A stretch of 64,000 nt of DNA from Pezizomycotina sp. ARF18 (GCA_002224055.1 AZLU01000073.1:80260-144259), one strand, 5' to 3'. Shown: positions 24,691 to 36,590, counted from the stretch's first letter. The notes: generated from the sequence alone by a model not told the origin. Numbers and translations are program-made.

Positions 24691-27600
24691 ATGGGTTGGT
24701 TCGACTGGGCTGAAGAGAACAAGGACAGCTTAAAGCGGCAGCAAACGCAGCAAAAGGAAAGATGGAAGGACAAGTCCAAAACTAGGCAAACTGCTGTCCG
24801 AAGTTTCGGAGTCGGTAGTGGCGGCGGTAAACCCCGAACACACAGTTCAGGTTCTCAACCGGGACCTCGGTCGGCACCGATTAGGCGAAATCCCGAACCC
24901 AATCGGCCGTTCCGCGGTCGTGCTGGGTAAGCTTGGACACATGATCAACCCCGCGTCTTACGCCCGCTTCAGTCTACGAACAGTTCAAAAGGTGCTGCAC
25001 GTCGGTCGCGTCTTCGCCTCCAAAAACCCGATCGCCTTCTTCGCGTTGCTCGGCACCGCTCTCGCCCTATTCTTCTCGAAAAACTACGGGGATACCTCTC
25101 CTCGCTACTCAGCAAGCCCTTCAACCTGCTATCGAAAATTTCATCCATCTGGGCAATGGCGTTGGGAACTTCGCCAGTAACATCAAGGGCGCTATTGCCC
25201 GTCTCATCCCACGCGCTTTCAAGCGGCAGTTCCGGATTGTGCAATCAGCCATTGTCTGGGCGGCTAAGAAATTAGCCAGTACCATCGGAGGCGCCGCCGG
25301 CGTTGCGTTCTCTAAGCTTTCATCCGTCTGGCCCATCTCCATTCTCACCGGCGAAGGGAGTTCCAAGCTCGCCGGTTTCTTCTCCGGCGCATCGGTGCGG
25401 ACCTCAAAGCGCTCGGTAACAAAATCCCAGGAACATTGCCACGTTGGTCGAAGTCGCCTTCTCTAAGGGGAAGCCGTTGACGATAAGCAACTCGCGACCG
25501 AGAAGCTTGTTTCCCTTGCCGCTACCCTCCCCGCCACCTCCAAGGTTCGCCAGAAGATTACCGCAGCCATGATCGAGACGCTCTGGGACAGCTTGCCGCA
25601 CCCGCCCGTCAGCTTCATGGGTCAGAAGTATAAGTACAGGCAAGCTGACGGTAGCCATAACAACGCTCTCTTCCCTGAACTCGGAAAGGCTGGTACCGCA
25701 TACGCAAAGAGTGTCCGCAGCGCGACCGCGCTTCACGGCATCAGGCCTGATCCTGGTGTCCTCTTCGATCGTAGGTACCCCTTAAGCCTCTTATTATAGG
25801 ACTCTCTTGCTTACATAATCTCTAGTCCTCCTCGCTCGTCCTGATGGAGACGCCGGTTTCACTGAGAACCCGACCGGCTTGTCTGCCGTCGTTTTCTACC
25901 ACGCTAGCATTATTAGTGAGTAACCTACTCCTTCAAGTTTCATACTAATCAAAGCTGTTTCTTAACGCTGACTTTCCCCAGTCCATGATATTTTCCGTAC
26001 CAACCGCCTCGACTCCAATGTCTCCGATACCTCGTCTATCTCGATCTCGCCCCTCTCTACGGCTCCTCCGTAGCAGACCAGGAGAAGATCCGTACCTTTC
26101 AAAGGGAATGCTTAAGCCGGATACCTTTCACGAGAAGCGCCTGCTCGGCCAGCCCGCCGGTGTCAACGTCATGCTCGTCTTTTACTCCCGCTTCCATAAC
26201 TACTGTGCAAACATGCTCCTCACCATCAACGAGAACGATCGCTTTCACCCTCCGCGGTAATACGGAGGAGGATCTCAAGAGGCAGACGAGACTTGTTCCA
26301 AACTGCCGCCTCATCGTTGGAGGTCTTTACATGAACATCTCCCTGCACGATTACCTCCGCGCCCTCAAAACATCAACAACGCTGACCATCTTTCCGACTG
26401 GACCATCGACCCGCGTCTCGAAATTAACAAGGACACTGGTCCTCTCGGCCGAACCGTCGAGCGCGGCTGCGGAAATCAAGTCTCCGCAGAATTCAACTTG
26501 CTGTACGCTTCCATTCGGTCATTTCTCAGAAGGATGAGAAGTGGCTCAACGATTTCCTCACGTCGCTCTTCCCGAAGGTCTTGATAAGCCGTTGAGCGAG
26601 CTTACGCCTCAGGTATGTTTTTCGCCTCTCACTACTCCTTAATCTTGTTCGATGCTAATCGTTTCCGCCGCTCCAGGAACTGATGACGGTCTCCTCCGCT
26701 TCGAGCACAGCATCGATCCCGATCCGAGCAAACGTACCTTCGACGGTCTCCAGCGTGGCCAGGATGGCAAGTTCAAGGACGAAGATCTCGTCCGAATCTT
26801 CAAGGAAAGTATCGAGGATCACGCCGGCCGCTTTGGACGCGCACAATCCCCAAGGCCTTGAAAGTTATCGAAGTCCTAGGAATCATGCAGGCTCGTAAAT
26901 GGGGTAGGTATTGCACATCCGGTATTTATCATCCACTCGTTGGCTGACACGCGATCCTTTAGGTATGGCTTCTTGAACGAGTTCCGCAGTTCTTCAACCT
27001 GAAGACCTACGACACCTTCGAGGAGATGACTCCGACATGGAGATCCAGTACCTCCTGAAGAGTCTCTACGACTCCCCCGACATGGTCGAACTCTACCCTG
27101 GTCTCATGATTGAGGATGTCAAGCCACGCATCGACCCGGGATCCACTGGCTCTCTTCCGTACACTCTCAGCCGTGCCGTCGTCTCGGATGCATCACGCTC
27201 GTCCGCTCCGATCGCTTCTATACTCATGTATGTCGATATAATCAAAACTCCGAAACGCTCCGCAATTGCTAATTTGGATATTTCATAGGACTACACCGTC
27301 AAAGCTTGACCGCGTGGGGTATGGCTGAGGTCCAGCAGGACTACAAAGTGCTCGGTGGCTCGATGCTGTACAAGCTCGTCCAGCGCGCCGTCCCGGCTGG
27401 TTCCCTTACAATTCTCTCCACGTCATGATGCCGTTCTTCACCAAGGACGCCAACAGGAGCATCGCTAAGAGGAACGGCACGTACGATCAGTACACTGAAG
27501 ATGATCTAAGCCTCCGGGTAGGAAGCTCCTCATCACTGATCCGAATGCGATCAGGGAGATCACAGAGGATAAGAGGAAGTTCATTGTTACTACCACGAAG

Positions 27601-30600
27601 CCGTTCGCCAACCTTTGGCCAGGATCCAAGCGCGATTACGCCAACTGGCCGGAGCTGGCGATACCCCTGCTAACACCAACACGCGCAACATCCTCGGCGA
27701 GGCTTTCTTCGGCACCCAAGGTGCTAAGAAGCTTTACTTCGAGTTCTTGGTTAACACGGCCAGGGATTGCCTGCACGAAGATATGTTCGGGTTGGGCAAG
27801 AATGTCTACCAGTTCGACGTTGTCAGAGAGTAAGTAAATCTGTCAGAAATTCTTCAAAGACAAGAGCTAATTGGATTCCTCGTTCCAGCGTCTCCATTCC
27901 TTGCACTACCCGCTTCTTCGCCGACCTTTGCTCCCTTGATCTTATCACCGAAGAGAACCCTAAGGGTAGTATGACCGAGCAGCAGCTGTACAATAACCTC
28001 CTGGAGTTCCGTGAATGGTACCTCCAGCAGCCGAGGACGCCGCCACCCTTTGGGGCCGTCGCTTCAAGGCGCAAGATGCCGCAAAGACTCTCCAGGAAAG
28101 CACCCGCAAGATGGTTGCCAATGTCGCTCCAAGACGGGAGCGGACCGAAAGGTGTTCTCACCAAGGTCACCTCGTGGTTCAAGCCTAGCACCTACATCTC
28201 TGGCTATGAACCTCGCGAGGTGGTCTCCGTTGGTTCGGTGAGCATGTCGCTGAGGATCTCTTGATGGCTGGCCTTAGCGTCGACGAGGCTGCCGAGCAGC
28301 TCTTCGTCACGGCTTCCGGATCCGTGGGAATTTCCCAAACGGCTGTAAGTAAATCTCTGTAAATTTTTGCTGTTCAACGATTGCTAATTGTGCGGTACTA
28401 TAGCTCGCGAGGACGCTCAACTATTTCCTCAACGAAGCGACTTGTCCATCTGGACCGAATCCAGAAGCTGGCGGCTGAGGACAGCGACTCCGCCGACGAG
28501 CAGCTGCGCAAGTACGCCGTCGAGGGCCACCGCCTAGCCAACAACCAGTTCATGGTCCGTATGGCCAAGGAAGATACCACTATCGGTACAACGAAGTCAA
28601 GGCCGGCGATACTTTGGCGTTGTGGCTCGCCCGCGCCAGCCGCGACCCATCCGTCAACGCCAATGCTATGCAGTTTGATATCGACCGCCCCAAGGAGCAA
28701 GAGCTGCAGTTTGGCCACGGACCGCATGAGTGCCTCGGTCGGGAGATCGTGTATATCTACATGACCGCCCTTCTCAAGGTTCTTGGAGGTCTCAAGAACC
28801 TCCGCCCGGCTCCCGGAAAGATGGGTCTGCTCAAGACCATCCAGCGTGGCCCTAGCACGCTGTACATGACTCCCGACTGGGCCCGGATCGTGAACTACCG
28901 ACGACCTGGAAGTTGCACTGCGACGGCTACGGCGTCGGCACCTGGTCGCGCCCGCCACCGTCCAACAACGGCGGCTTAGACTCCGGTTCCATCGCCGCGG
29001 GTATCATCGCTCAACACCCCGAGTTGGCACCTAGCGCTGAGGACACGGCAAACACTGGCGCCGCCGGTGACGCTAAGCCGAAGACTGAAGGTGCCCCTTC
29101 CCAGCCCCAGCAGCAACCGAACGTTGATCTTAAGCAAGTACTGAGGTGCAATGCCTCGAGATCACTGATGAGCGCTGGAAGGCCGTCGCAGACGCTGAGC
29201 GGGCCGACCAGAGTTCCAAGAACGAGAAGTATTGGCAGCGGGCAAGACGCTGAAGATTAAATTCCTCGGCGGATCGGACCTCCAACAAGAGAGGTTCGTT
29301 CAAGCAGCTAGTCACGTCGCTCAGGTCGCGAACATCCACTTCGAGAAGGTAGCCGATGGCGCTGCTGAAGTTCGCGTCTCCTTCGATGCGGAGAAGCCTC
29401 TTTACTCTTGGGTTGGTACCGACTGCGCCGCCATTGCCCAGATTGCCGGTGAAGACACGCCTTCGACCAACGTCGGCTACGTCGCAACCGCGCTCGGGGA
29501 TGAAAACGATGCTGCTCAGCAGTGGTCGCCTCAGGTCACCCACCTGGTCGGCCATATCATCGGCCTTGCCGGGGAAGTCCCCAAACCCTTGGACGAGTTC
29601 AACTGGAACCAAGCTTACGTCGACGCCTACAAGAGCAAGCTGGATGAAGCCCTCGGCGGGCTTAGCAGCAGGGTCAACTACCAGGTTGACCTGCAAGCCA
29701 ATCTCAAGCCGTTCGGCGGTTCGGAGCAAGGCTCGTTCATGCAAGAACATACTCCCAAAGAGTTTCTGACGGACGCCGGTGAGGAAATCGCGACTGGCCG
29801 CGATGACTTTACCGAAGCCGACAAAGATCTGCTAGATCATGTGTACCCGCACTCGTCCACCGAAATGCGGGGAGCAGGCTGCACCTCCGGCGGAGCCTGA
29901 AGCCGAGCCCGAACCCCGAAGGTACTGCTGAGGAACCCGGTGGCCATTGTTGGTAACCTACAGGGCGCCAGGATAACTACGACGACTCCGTATACTTCAT
30001 CGATCTTCCGTTCCCCATTTCTCTCTACGGCAAAGAATCGAAGCGCATCGGTGTCAGCACCAACGGCGTAAGTTCCTCCGCTTTCTCATGATATTCCATC
30101 TTTATCTTCAATACTAACAGAATATATCCGATAGGTTCTTGAACTCCTCCCGAAGGCTCCTCCGATATGTCCAACGCTACAACACCGAAGACCTCCCGAC
30201 CTCCAGGTTCAAGACCGCCATCCTCGCCTTCTGGGAAGACCTGTACATTTACAAGGACACAGAGCAGGGTATCTTCTACGAGACTACCACCGGGACGCTG
30301 GAAAGAGAGCGTCACGTTCGAATACTACCTCAGCCGCTTCAGGGCCCAGCACGAGTACTATCACTTCCAGATTAAATTCTCCAGGAAACTCCCGGCATCG
30401 TCACCTGCAAGTACTACACCATCAGCGACAGCGGAGCGAATGCCACTATCGGCGTACAGAATGGTAAGTTGTATAATCGTCGGCATAAATATATACGGGA
30501 TTGTTGGAAAAACAATACTAACGTTTTCAAAAACAGAGGACGCTCGAAGAGCCTGCAGTTCAGCAGATCCACTCCTAGTGTTCCCCACGGCACCACTGTG

Positions 30601-30660
30601 ATCTTCGACACTAACGAAAATACTTTCAAGACTGAGACGTTCGACGCCAGCTCCGGGTGA
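24691..30660 (+). CDS. Psi-factor-producing oxygenase (dioxygenase-P450) with extra C-terminal metallopeptidase-like and nidogen-like domains, frameshifted
   Basis: Start ATG 24691 (MGWFDWAEENKDSLK). An unusually long N-terminal part (about 260 codons) has a hydrophobic helix IAFFALLGTALALFF (about 25030). The heme peroxidase/dioxygenase domain follows: EKLVSLAATLPATS (about 25500), LWDSLPHPPVSF (about 25580), FPELGKAGTAYAKSV (about 25673), distal-His motif IIIHDIFRT across an intron (His 25984-25986), DLAPLYG (about 26040) and EFNLLYRFHS (about 26490-26515; catalytic Tyr and proximal His kept, the usual YRWH Trp replaced by Phe). The P450 domain has ExxR as EGHR (28522-28533) and the heme-Cys loop FGHGPHECLG (28710-28739). 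Introns include about 25770-25826, 25915-25981, 26612-26677, 26904-26961, 27829-27888, 28346-28403, 30068-30134 and 30465-30536. The reading frame then continues through a Pro/Glu/Ala linker into the modules described separately. By family it would make hydroperoxy or dihydroxy fatty acids (oxylipins). About fifteen single-base shifts occur. I am sure of the Ppo part, less so of the fusion. Confidence 0.85.
29138..30660 (+). other. Astacin/matrixin-like (ZnMc) domain with degenerate zinc site, followed by nidogen-like beta domain
   Basis: After linker residues rich in P, E, A and Q (about 28960-29130), the frame gives CLEITDERWKAVA, YWQRGKTLKIKFLGGS (about 29230-29275), ANIHFEKVADGAAEVRVSF (about 29330-29390) and WVGTDCAAIAQIAG, with the NIKF/VGTD pattern of fungal astacin-like peptidases. 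The zinc helix reads THLVGHIIGLAGEV (about 29538-29579): against HExxHxxGxxH, the catalytic Glu is Leu and the third His is Gly. DKDLLDHVYPHSS closes the domain. A second Pro/Glu linker leads to DDSVYFIDLPFPISLYG (about 29970-30020), KTAILAFWEDLYIYKDTEQG (about 30200-30260), TFEYYLSRF (about 30312), CKYYTISDSGANATIG (about 30405) and TTVIFDTNENTFKTETF, a nidogen-like fungal beta domain. No in-frame ATG precedes the module: its frame opens only at about 29134, after a TAA. It could be a separate gene if a start lies in a lost base. Confidence 0.6.
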
Positions 30661-32420
30661 CTTTTCTCACACCCGGAAGAGCATAGTGATCATCCGCCGC
30701 CTTTTCTCTTCGCTGGTTTCTCGGGGAGATTGAGCACAAAGCTACGCTCGCACCCTTCGTTGACAAGTCTCAAGTCTCTTGCATCCGTTTCCAATATCTC
30801 AACAAACAAAACTTCCACAAAAAGAATGTAACATCTGTATTTGACCTCTTTGATGCATCTAGTTCCTAACCGTTTGCTGTTCAATTTTCGTTTTCTTTGG
30901 TTTTGCTTTGATTTTTGTTACCTGCAATTTACATCCGAAATGTATCACTCATTGATTCTGCCAGACCGACATTGTAAATGACCAAATTGCACTTTCCCAT
31001 TGTCTCCCAGATTGCTGTAATTAGTTGTATTTTAAAACCTTTTTGCCTTGCATGTACTGTTCATCATAGCATTCAGTTTGTATCTATCATCTTCAATTCA
31101 TCGAAAAGTTATTATTATTCATACAACGCAAAATAAGTTCCGGACCGCAATATCCGTTCGCGATAAATTTGGAAAAGACTCTTGAACCGTCAGAGTATTA
31201 CGTATCATGAAGCTAGTTCATTCCATACTTAGAAAGCGCAATATTACATACTTGATGATCCGAATTAGAAGTGCTGATATCTCATCGGAGGTAAACTCAG
31301 ATGATATCTATATAATCCGATCCACTCCGCTAGAAGGGCCAAAAACGCGACGCACAAAGGGCCGGGGTCGTATGCAAACACAGCCTGCTTTCTTACAATT
31401 TTATAACGAGATTTTACGCACGATGTGAGTCTCGATCAGCCCAAACGAGCCAAGGCTATATCAGGTCCTGTTATTACCTTGGCGAGATGGAAATGCCTAT
31501 GCATGTCAGACCCCGGCAGCCACGCATTGGCGGAAGGAGGATCAATAATCCACAAAAAACACAATAACTCGTGGATCCTGTTGGCCAGTCCTTTCGCGTA
31601 TTTGTTCCTTGGTTGTATGTTTTACACAGACGAATCTGTGAATTTTATTATCATACCATTGAGGCTCACGGTGCTGGAGCCAACATCTATCTAACAGCTT
31701 TCTGGTATCCACTGATTGATAGAACATGATGCTGTGCAAAAAGGTCTGATCCATTTGAGGCAATGTTTTGCGCCTTGGTAATCGCCAAGCGACAGATGCA
31801 TTCAGCTCTTGGCTTAGACACTATCCGAGTTGTTCGCGGCTGGCGGGGCCGTTCCATAAACTCCCTTGAGCTCTCCTCCGTAATTCAACCGGCAAGCGCT
31901 CTGAGGTAATGCAGTATTTTGAGATTTGAGTAAACAAGCTAGCTATCATAGCACCTATCTTCTGGTGTTTTCCGGACGAGGTTCTAGAAAGAGTTCCTGG
32001 ATAAGCCACAGCCCTACTGCATGCAGAAAGTACAGTCTAGCACGTCGCGGGACTTCCGAGACACCGCCGAGCGGTGTTTTCACGATCGTGCATTGGTTAC
32101 GATCATGATATCAAGAATCACGACTTCATACAGCAACAACGTTCTATTGTTCATGAGCAAGCTATCGAAAAGGAAGAAAATAAAATAAAATGCTTCTAGC
32201 GATATTATCTCCTCGATGATTATATAAAGAGCTCTCAATGGACGTCTAAGTCTCTTCTTTCTGCTATTAATCATCATCAACAACATCTACAACACAGAGT
32301 CCAGCATTCCAATCACCCTCAAAAAATTTTCCAATTTCGATATCGAGATCTACTCCAATCGCCTTCCCCACACGTTCCTGAAATCTTCATATAACCGTTT
32401 AACCTCTTTTGCACAACTCA
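30661..32420. other. Intergenic, no gene seen
   Basis: 3' region of the oxygenase gene (T-rich, about 30870-30910), then short open frames without motif on both strands. CT-rich and CAAC-rich DNA at about 32280-32420 is typical of a fungal promoter and leader for the following secreted-protein gene. Confidence 0.5.
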
Positions 32421-32426
32421 ACGAAA

Positions 32427-32917
32427 ATGCATTTCTCCGCCTCCTCCCTCGTCGCCACTCTCGGCCTCATCTCCGTCGCCTCCAGCGCGGCTCTCCCCTC
32501 TGCCGAAACAAACGGCACACTCTCTACCCTCGTTGAGCGAGACTCCGACTATTGCTACGTCGATACCTGGACCAACGAAGGTTTCCGTGGCTACAAGGAG
32601 CGTTATGATCAGCCGATGTCCTGCACCAACTTCCGCGCGGGCATGGCCGATAAAATGAGCAGCTTCAAGGTTAAAACTGCCTCTGTATTTTCTACATGGA
32701 CTGGAATTGCCAGAGCTTCGCCTTCGATGCGGACAGGAGGCAGGAATGCTGAGATGAGCAAGAACGGTAAGTCTCTTGATTAATCGCGAGAATACAAGTA
32801 TTATTTTCAGCTATAATCCTTTACTAAACTGAATGTGATATTATATTAGGCCCGCATAACGATAAGATCAGGAGCATTTGTGCCGCGGATTTTAAGCCTC
32901 CGCTAGCGTGTGAGTGA
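32427..32917 (+). CDS. Small secreted cysteine-containing protein
   Basis: The ATG at 32427 gives a signal peptide (MHFSASSLVATLGLISVASS, cleavage near SSA-ALP). A short propeptide ends in VERDSDYC, with one possible N-glycosylation site (NGT). A single intron (32767-32849) is in phase, and the last exon reads PHNDKIRSICAADFKPPLAC and stops at 32917. One frame stays open throughout, but the middle of another frame looks more protein-like (LCIFYMDWNCQSFAFDADRR then QEC, about 32678-32750). Two compensating shifts are therefore possible, which would raise the cysteine count from four to seven. No known fold recognised. Candidate effector or antimicrobial-type secreted protein; function not inferred further. 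Confidence 0.65.
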
Positions 32918-33698
32918 AATATAGATCGGGAGCTTTATAGCAGCCACATATTTCAGAGATTTACGATGTTCCTTCCATCTTAGTGTTCAGCGGCCGAATC
33001 ATTTTTATCATATTTTGTTTATTCGTTTATACTATAGAATCTAGAATGTACTTAAGCATAGAAGAGCGAGAAAGGTTAGGTTAGATAAAAGTATTTTGTT
33101 TTCGAATACAGATTTTTTTCAAACCCCCATAGTGCTTGATCTTTAGGATCCTGACCGCTACCAATGGTCGTAGTCATTAGCAGGTTTGGAAACGTCTGGA
33201 TTAAGGAATAGGATCCTGTCTCCGATAGTATTATAGGCATGTAGTATCACGATTATTGTAGTTAACAATTGGTCTCATCAATTAGGCGGGGCCTGCATAA
33301 CTATCGTAAAATAGTTGACTTATGCAATCACGCCGATAAGGCAAGAGGCACGATACGCTTGATATTACTTCTTGAAATACAAATCTTTTAAATTGTAAAC
33401 GATTTCATGCAAACGACGTCTTTAATAACATTCACAACTATAATATGACAGAACTCGAAGTTTATCGCCTTACTATTGCATTAGTGCGAAAACGATTTTT
33501 TCTCAAGGCAACCATTACAACCTTTATTACTCCGAAATTACGAGATATGGTATAGTACAAAGGTCCCAGTCTAGAATAGAAAACATTATACGCCATGAAG
33601 TAACCCAATAATAGAAAGAAATTTGAAAGCCAGGTCAATTGTTGTCGGTTTGTCGGTATGGAAGATCAAGCAGTTTGCTCTGCGAGGATCATCGCCTA

Positions 33699-34229
33699 TT
33701 ATTGACCGTGATGCATGAGTTTGTTAATTGCGCTGAAGCCGATTCCAGCGCCGATGCCCCCGGCGAAGCCCTGAGCCACGGCTCCGCCGATACTCCGCTC
33801 CTCGACATCACGCTTCGAGTTGTTGTTCGGGTGCGCCTTCGCCCAATCTGCCTTCTCTTGCTCCCACTTCTCCTTCTCGTTCTCGAGCTTCTTCCGCTCG
33901 TGGTGCTCCATGAACTTGTTTACCGTCGCGAAACCGGCTCCCGTGCCGACACCTCCGGCGAAGCTGTGGATCATTGTCGAGATGATGCCCCTGTTCTTCG
34001 GGTCGCGCTTCTGGTGTTGGGTCTGTTCTTTATGACGGTGTTCGCTTATTTTTTCGATAACCTTGAATGTGGTGGCGATGGTAGCACCGCCGACGGCGTT
34101 GACGGCGACCGTGCGGCCCATGCCTTTGAAGAAAGAACCACGCTTCGCTACTTCATTGGAATTTGTCTCGACGGGAGCGGCGATGGTGGAGGTTACGGCG
34201 GAGATAAGGAGGATAGCGGTGAACTTCAT
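33699..34229 (-). CDS. Secreted protein with three Kex2-delimited glycine-rich repeats
   Basis: An intact 176-residue intronless ORF with ATG at 34229. The signal peptide is MKFTAILLISAVTSTIA (cleavage near IAA-PVE). Lys-Arg sites at residues 29-30, 74-75 and 139-140 would let a Kex2-type protease release three peptides. Each contains a related core: residues 43-60 (VNAVGGATIATTFKVIEK), 90-110 (FAGGVGTGAGFATVNKFM) and 155-175 (FAGGIGAGIGFSAINKLM). The cores have GxxxG/GxGxG glycine-zipper spacing, which favours membrane or self-association. A highly charged helix (KLENEKEKWEQEKADWAK, residues 114-131) links repeats 2 and 3. There is no cysteine. It fits the fungal Kex2-processed repeat protein (KEP) pattern. 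It is one of the few unbroken genes in the window. Confidence 0.8.
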   Translation of the reverse strand: MKFTAILLISAVTSTIAAPVETNSNEVAKRGSFFKGMGRTVAVNAVGGATIATTFKVIEKISEHRHKEQTQHQKRDPKNRGIISTMIHSFAGGVGTGAGFATVNKFMEHHERKKLENEKEKWEQEKADWAKAHPNNNSKRDVEERSIGGAVAQGFAGGIGAGIGFSAINKLMHHGQ

Positions 34230-34239
34230 TTTGGGCTTT

Positions 34240-36590
34240 TGTAACTTCGGGGGATTTAAAGAATGTGCTTAGTGAAAAGAATGGACGGCAAATATATTTG
34301 CACTTAGCGGAAGAGAGGGTAGATTAGTTGGATGATACACAACAAAGTCTAATGCTCTTGCTGATGCAGATTGATATGAAGGAATTGCAAGTCTTCTTAT
34401 AGCGCATGGAGTAGTATCATAGAATCATCTGCCGTGTATAGTAATTCCTAATTCCTGAGGGAAATTCATGAAGGAAGCTAAAGCAATGTTTCGCATATGC
34501 ATGCTCACCGGTACCATTGTATCACTTGGCGCATTGATCATGAATCTTTTATCTTCAAGCAAAACTTCTAGAAGGCCCGCATTTTTATTTTGATCCCGAC
34601 GGCTACCTATCAGCGAAACAATCAGGCACGCATCATGATATAGTTCTATTGATTACAGCTGAGGAAGAAAGGGTTCATGCATGAACTCGCTCATATACAA
34701 GATATAAACAACGGTTTCAAATCCAAATCGGTTCACAATTCTGAGATTTAGATATTGCGATCAGCTATTCCGCGGTTCGGGAAGGCACCAAAGTTCGCAA
34801 GGGCTCCCATAGCGAGGACTACAGCTTTAAATTAGCGGGGGTTCGAACGCAGCCCCGGCGACATTAGCGCCTGCTAAAGAACAGCAGATGCCTCCAAATG
34901 TCAATAATTCCCCAACAAAAACTGTTCGAAAGGTGTTTATGCATCAAGCACTACTTATGTTCACATAGTGAGGGGACGGCAGATGTATACTTATGGGTTA
35001 TCAGAATGGATAATATACCAGAGGATTTGCGATAATATGTATCGGATATAATCTGATAAAATCACTCTAGAATATTTCAATCCCCGGTCGCGCCTGATAT
35101 ACCGGAGGTTTGCGGGTTAAAGTATGCTCACAATTATCTATACGACAACAGATGTTCATTACTGATGCGTAACAAGCCAATAAAGTCTAGATCCTGAACA
35201 CCGGGGTTCTTCTGTGTTTATTTATATATTTCATTTTCTCGCTATTTTAACAGTTTATATTAGCCGCATATAAGTTGAATACTTCGGGCACTGAACTGTC
35301 ACCTCTGGTATCGCGAAAATACGATCTGGTTCATGTTTATCCCAAGTCCGCCAAATGCCATATAAAATTCCGAAGATTACTTAACTCAACGTTTTGTCAT
35401 CCTGTCGTTCTGGAACGAAGGACATCACTTCTGTATATACTTTTATTCCACGAAATCGCTATGGTTTAGCAAAGATGCGAATTACCTGAGCTAAGATTAA
35501 TGAGAACAAGGGTTGCGCTATAAGTCAAAGAGATGCCGTTTTTACTGGACAGAGCTTCTGGACAAATCTGCTCGCTAAAAATTACCTCGTCATATTTACA
35601 GCCAATAATATTCTTCGTTTCAAATCCCGTGAATTCGCGTCATTCTCGTTCTTATTATAACACGATAAAGCTTAACGGCAGCTGGTGAAGGTGATTGCGC
35701 AGAGGGACCAAGATCCGATGGTAGAAATGTGGGGTCTAAATTAAAACGGTGGTTGTTTATCGTCACGATCATCCAGCAGATCGAACCCACCGGTTGAACT
35801 CCACCGGAGAAGATTTCTAATCCCGCAAAAACCGACGTCGATCCACCGCAATGATAACCTCAACACTTCCGCATCTAGCCAACAAAGCTTCAAGATAGCA
35901 ATAGCGCCATTGTGACTCTTTTGTTATGGTAACTAATACAATTCGCAGGCCGAACGTTAAAGGTTACGATCTCTGTTTTCAAGATGATTGCCCTCGAGAT
36001 GTATACATGTAGTTGAAAGATTACGGAATGAATCTATTCGAAAAGCTCCGCCATACAAAGATCGCCGCTCCTAGAGCTCTGAGTGGAACGGATAATCGAT
36101 ATTCCAGTTAATAAAAATGTGTAGATCTGAACGTCAGTAATACGCTTTACGCCTCTCTGGCGCGTGGTATCGTCAACTAGAGTACATGGCACGAAACGAT
36201 AGCCTAATCTACGATCTCCTGCCATCAGATTTAACAAGCGTTTGATGGCTTGATTACCAATATGAAATTAAGACCTCCATAGATAGCGTACGACCACGTA
36301 TGTAAGAACCTCACTAGAAGGCGGTCTAGCCCCGAGACGGCGGCAACCCGATTAACTGACCCACTCTAAGCAGTTCGAAAGAGCTCCCTTAGTGCCTGGT
36401 GAAACTGGACTGATAAAATTACTAGTATCTGCCGGATAGACGAACATATAAAGCAGCCCTATCTCTGACAGAGGTCGAGGAAGCAATCAATCTCGTCAAT
36501 TGATCTTCTCTCTAGCACAGCCATACCCTCTTGAAATAACTTGCATCTGTATTCCATTTTGAGCATCGGTGTACCCGAGACTCATCAGTT
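34240..36590. other. Long intergenic stretch without a supported gene
   Basis: Moderately AT-rich, with short open frames only (for example 35275-35469 plus and 36034-36237 minus) and no motif. A TTCGAAC string at 34842-34848 resembles a tRNA T-loop, but no matching arms are present. Confidence 0.5.

Noticed and set aside
29232-29900. Metallopeptidase-like ORF as an independent gene starting at 29232
   Set aside because: That start is TTG, not ATG. Upstream residues (CLEITDERWK...) belong to the same domain and have no ATG, so a separate gene is not the simplest reading, though not excluded.
32427-32917. Known cysteine-pattern family for the small secreted protein
   Set aside because: The cysteine spacing depends on which frame is right between 32670 and 32760, so no family was assigned.
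34825-34860. GGTTCGAAC string resembling a tRNA T-loop
   Set aside because: No complementary acceptor, D or anticodon arms within 90 bases on either strand.
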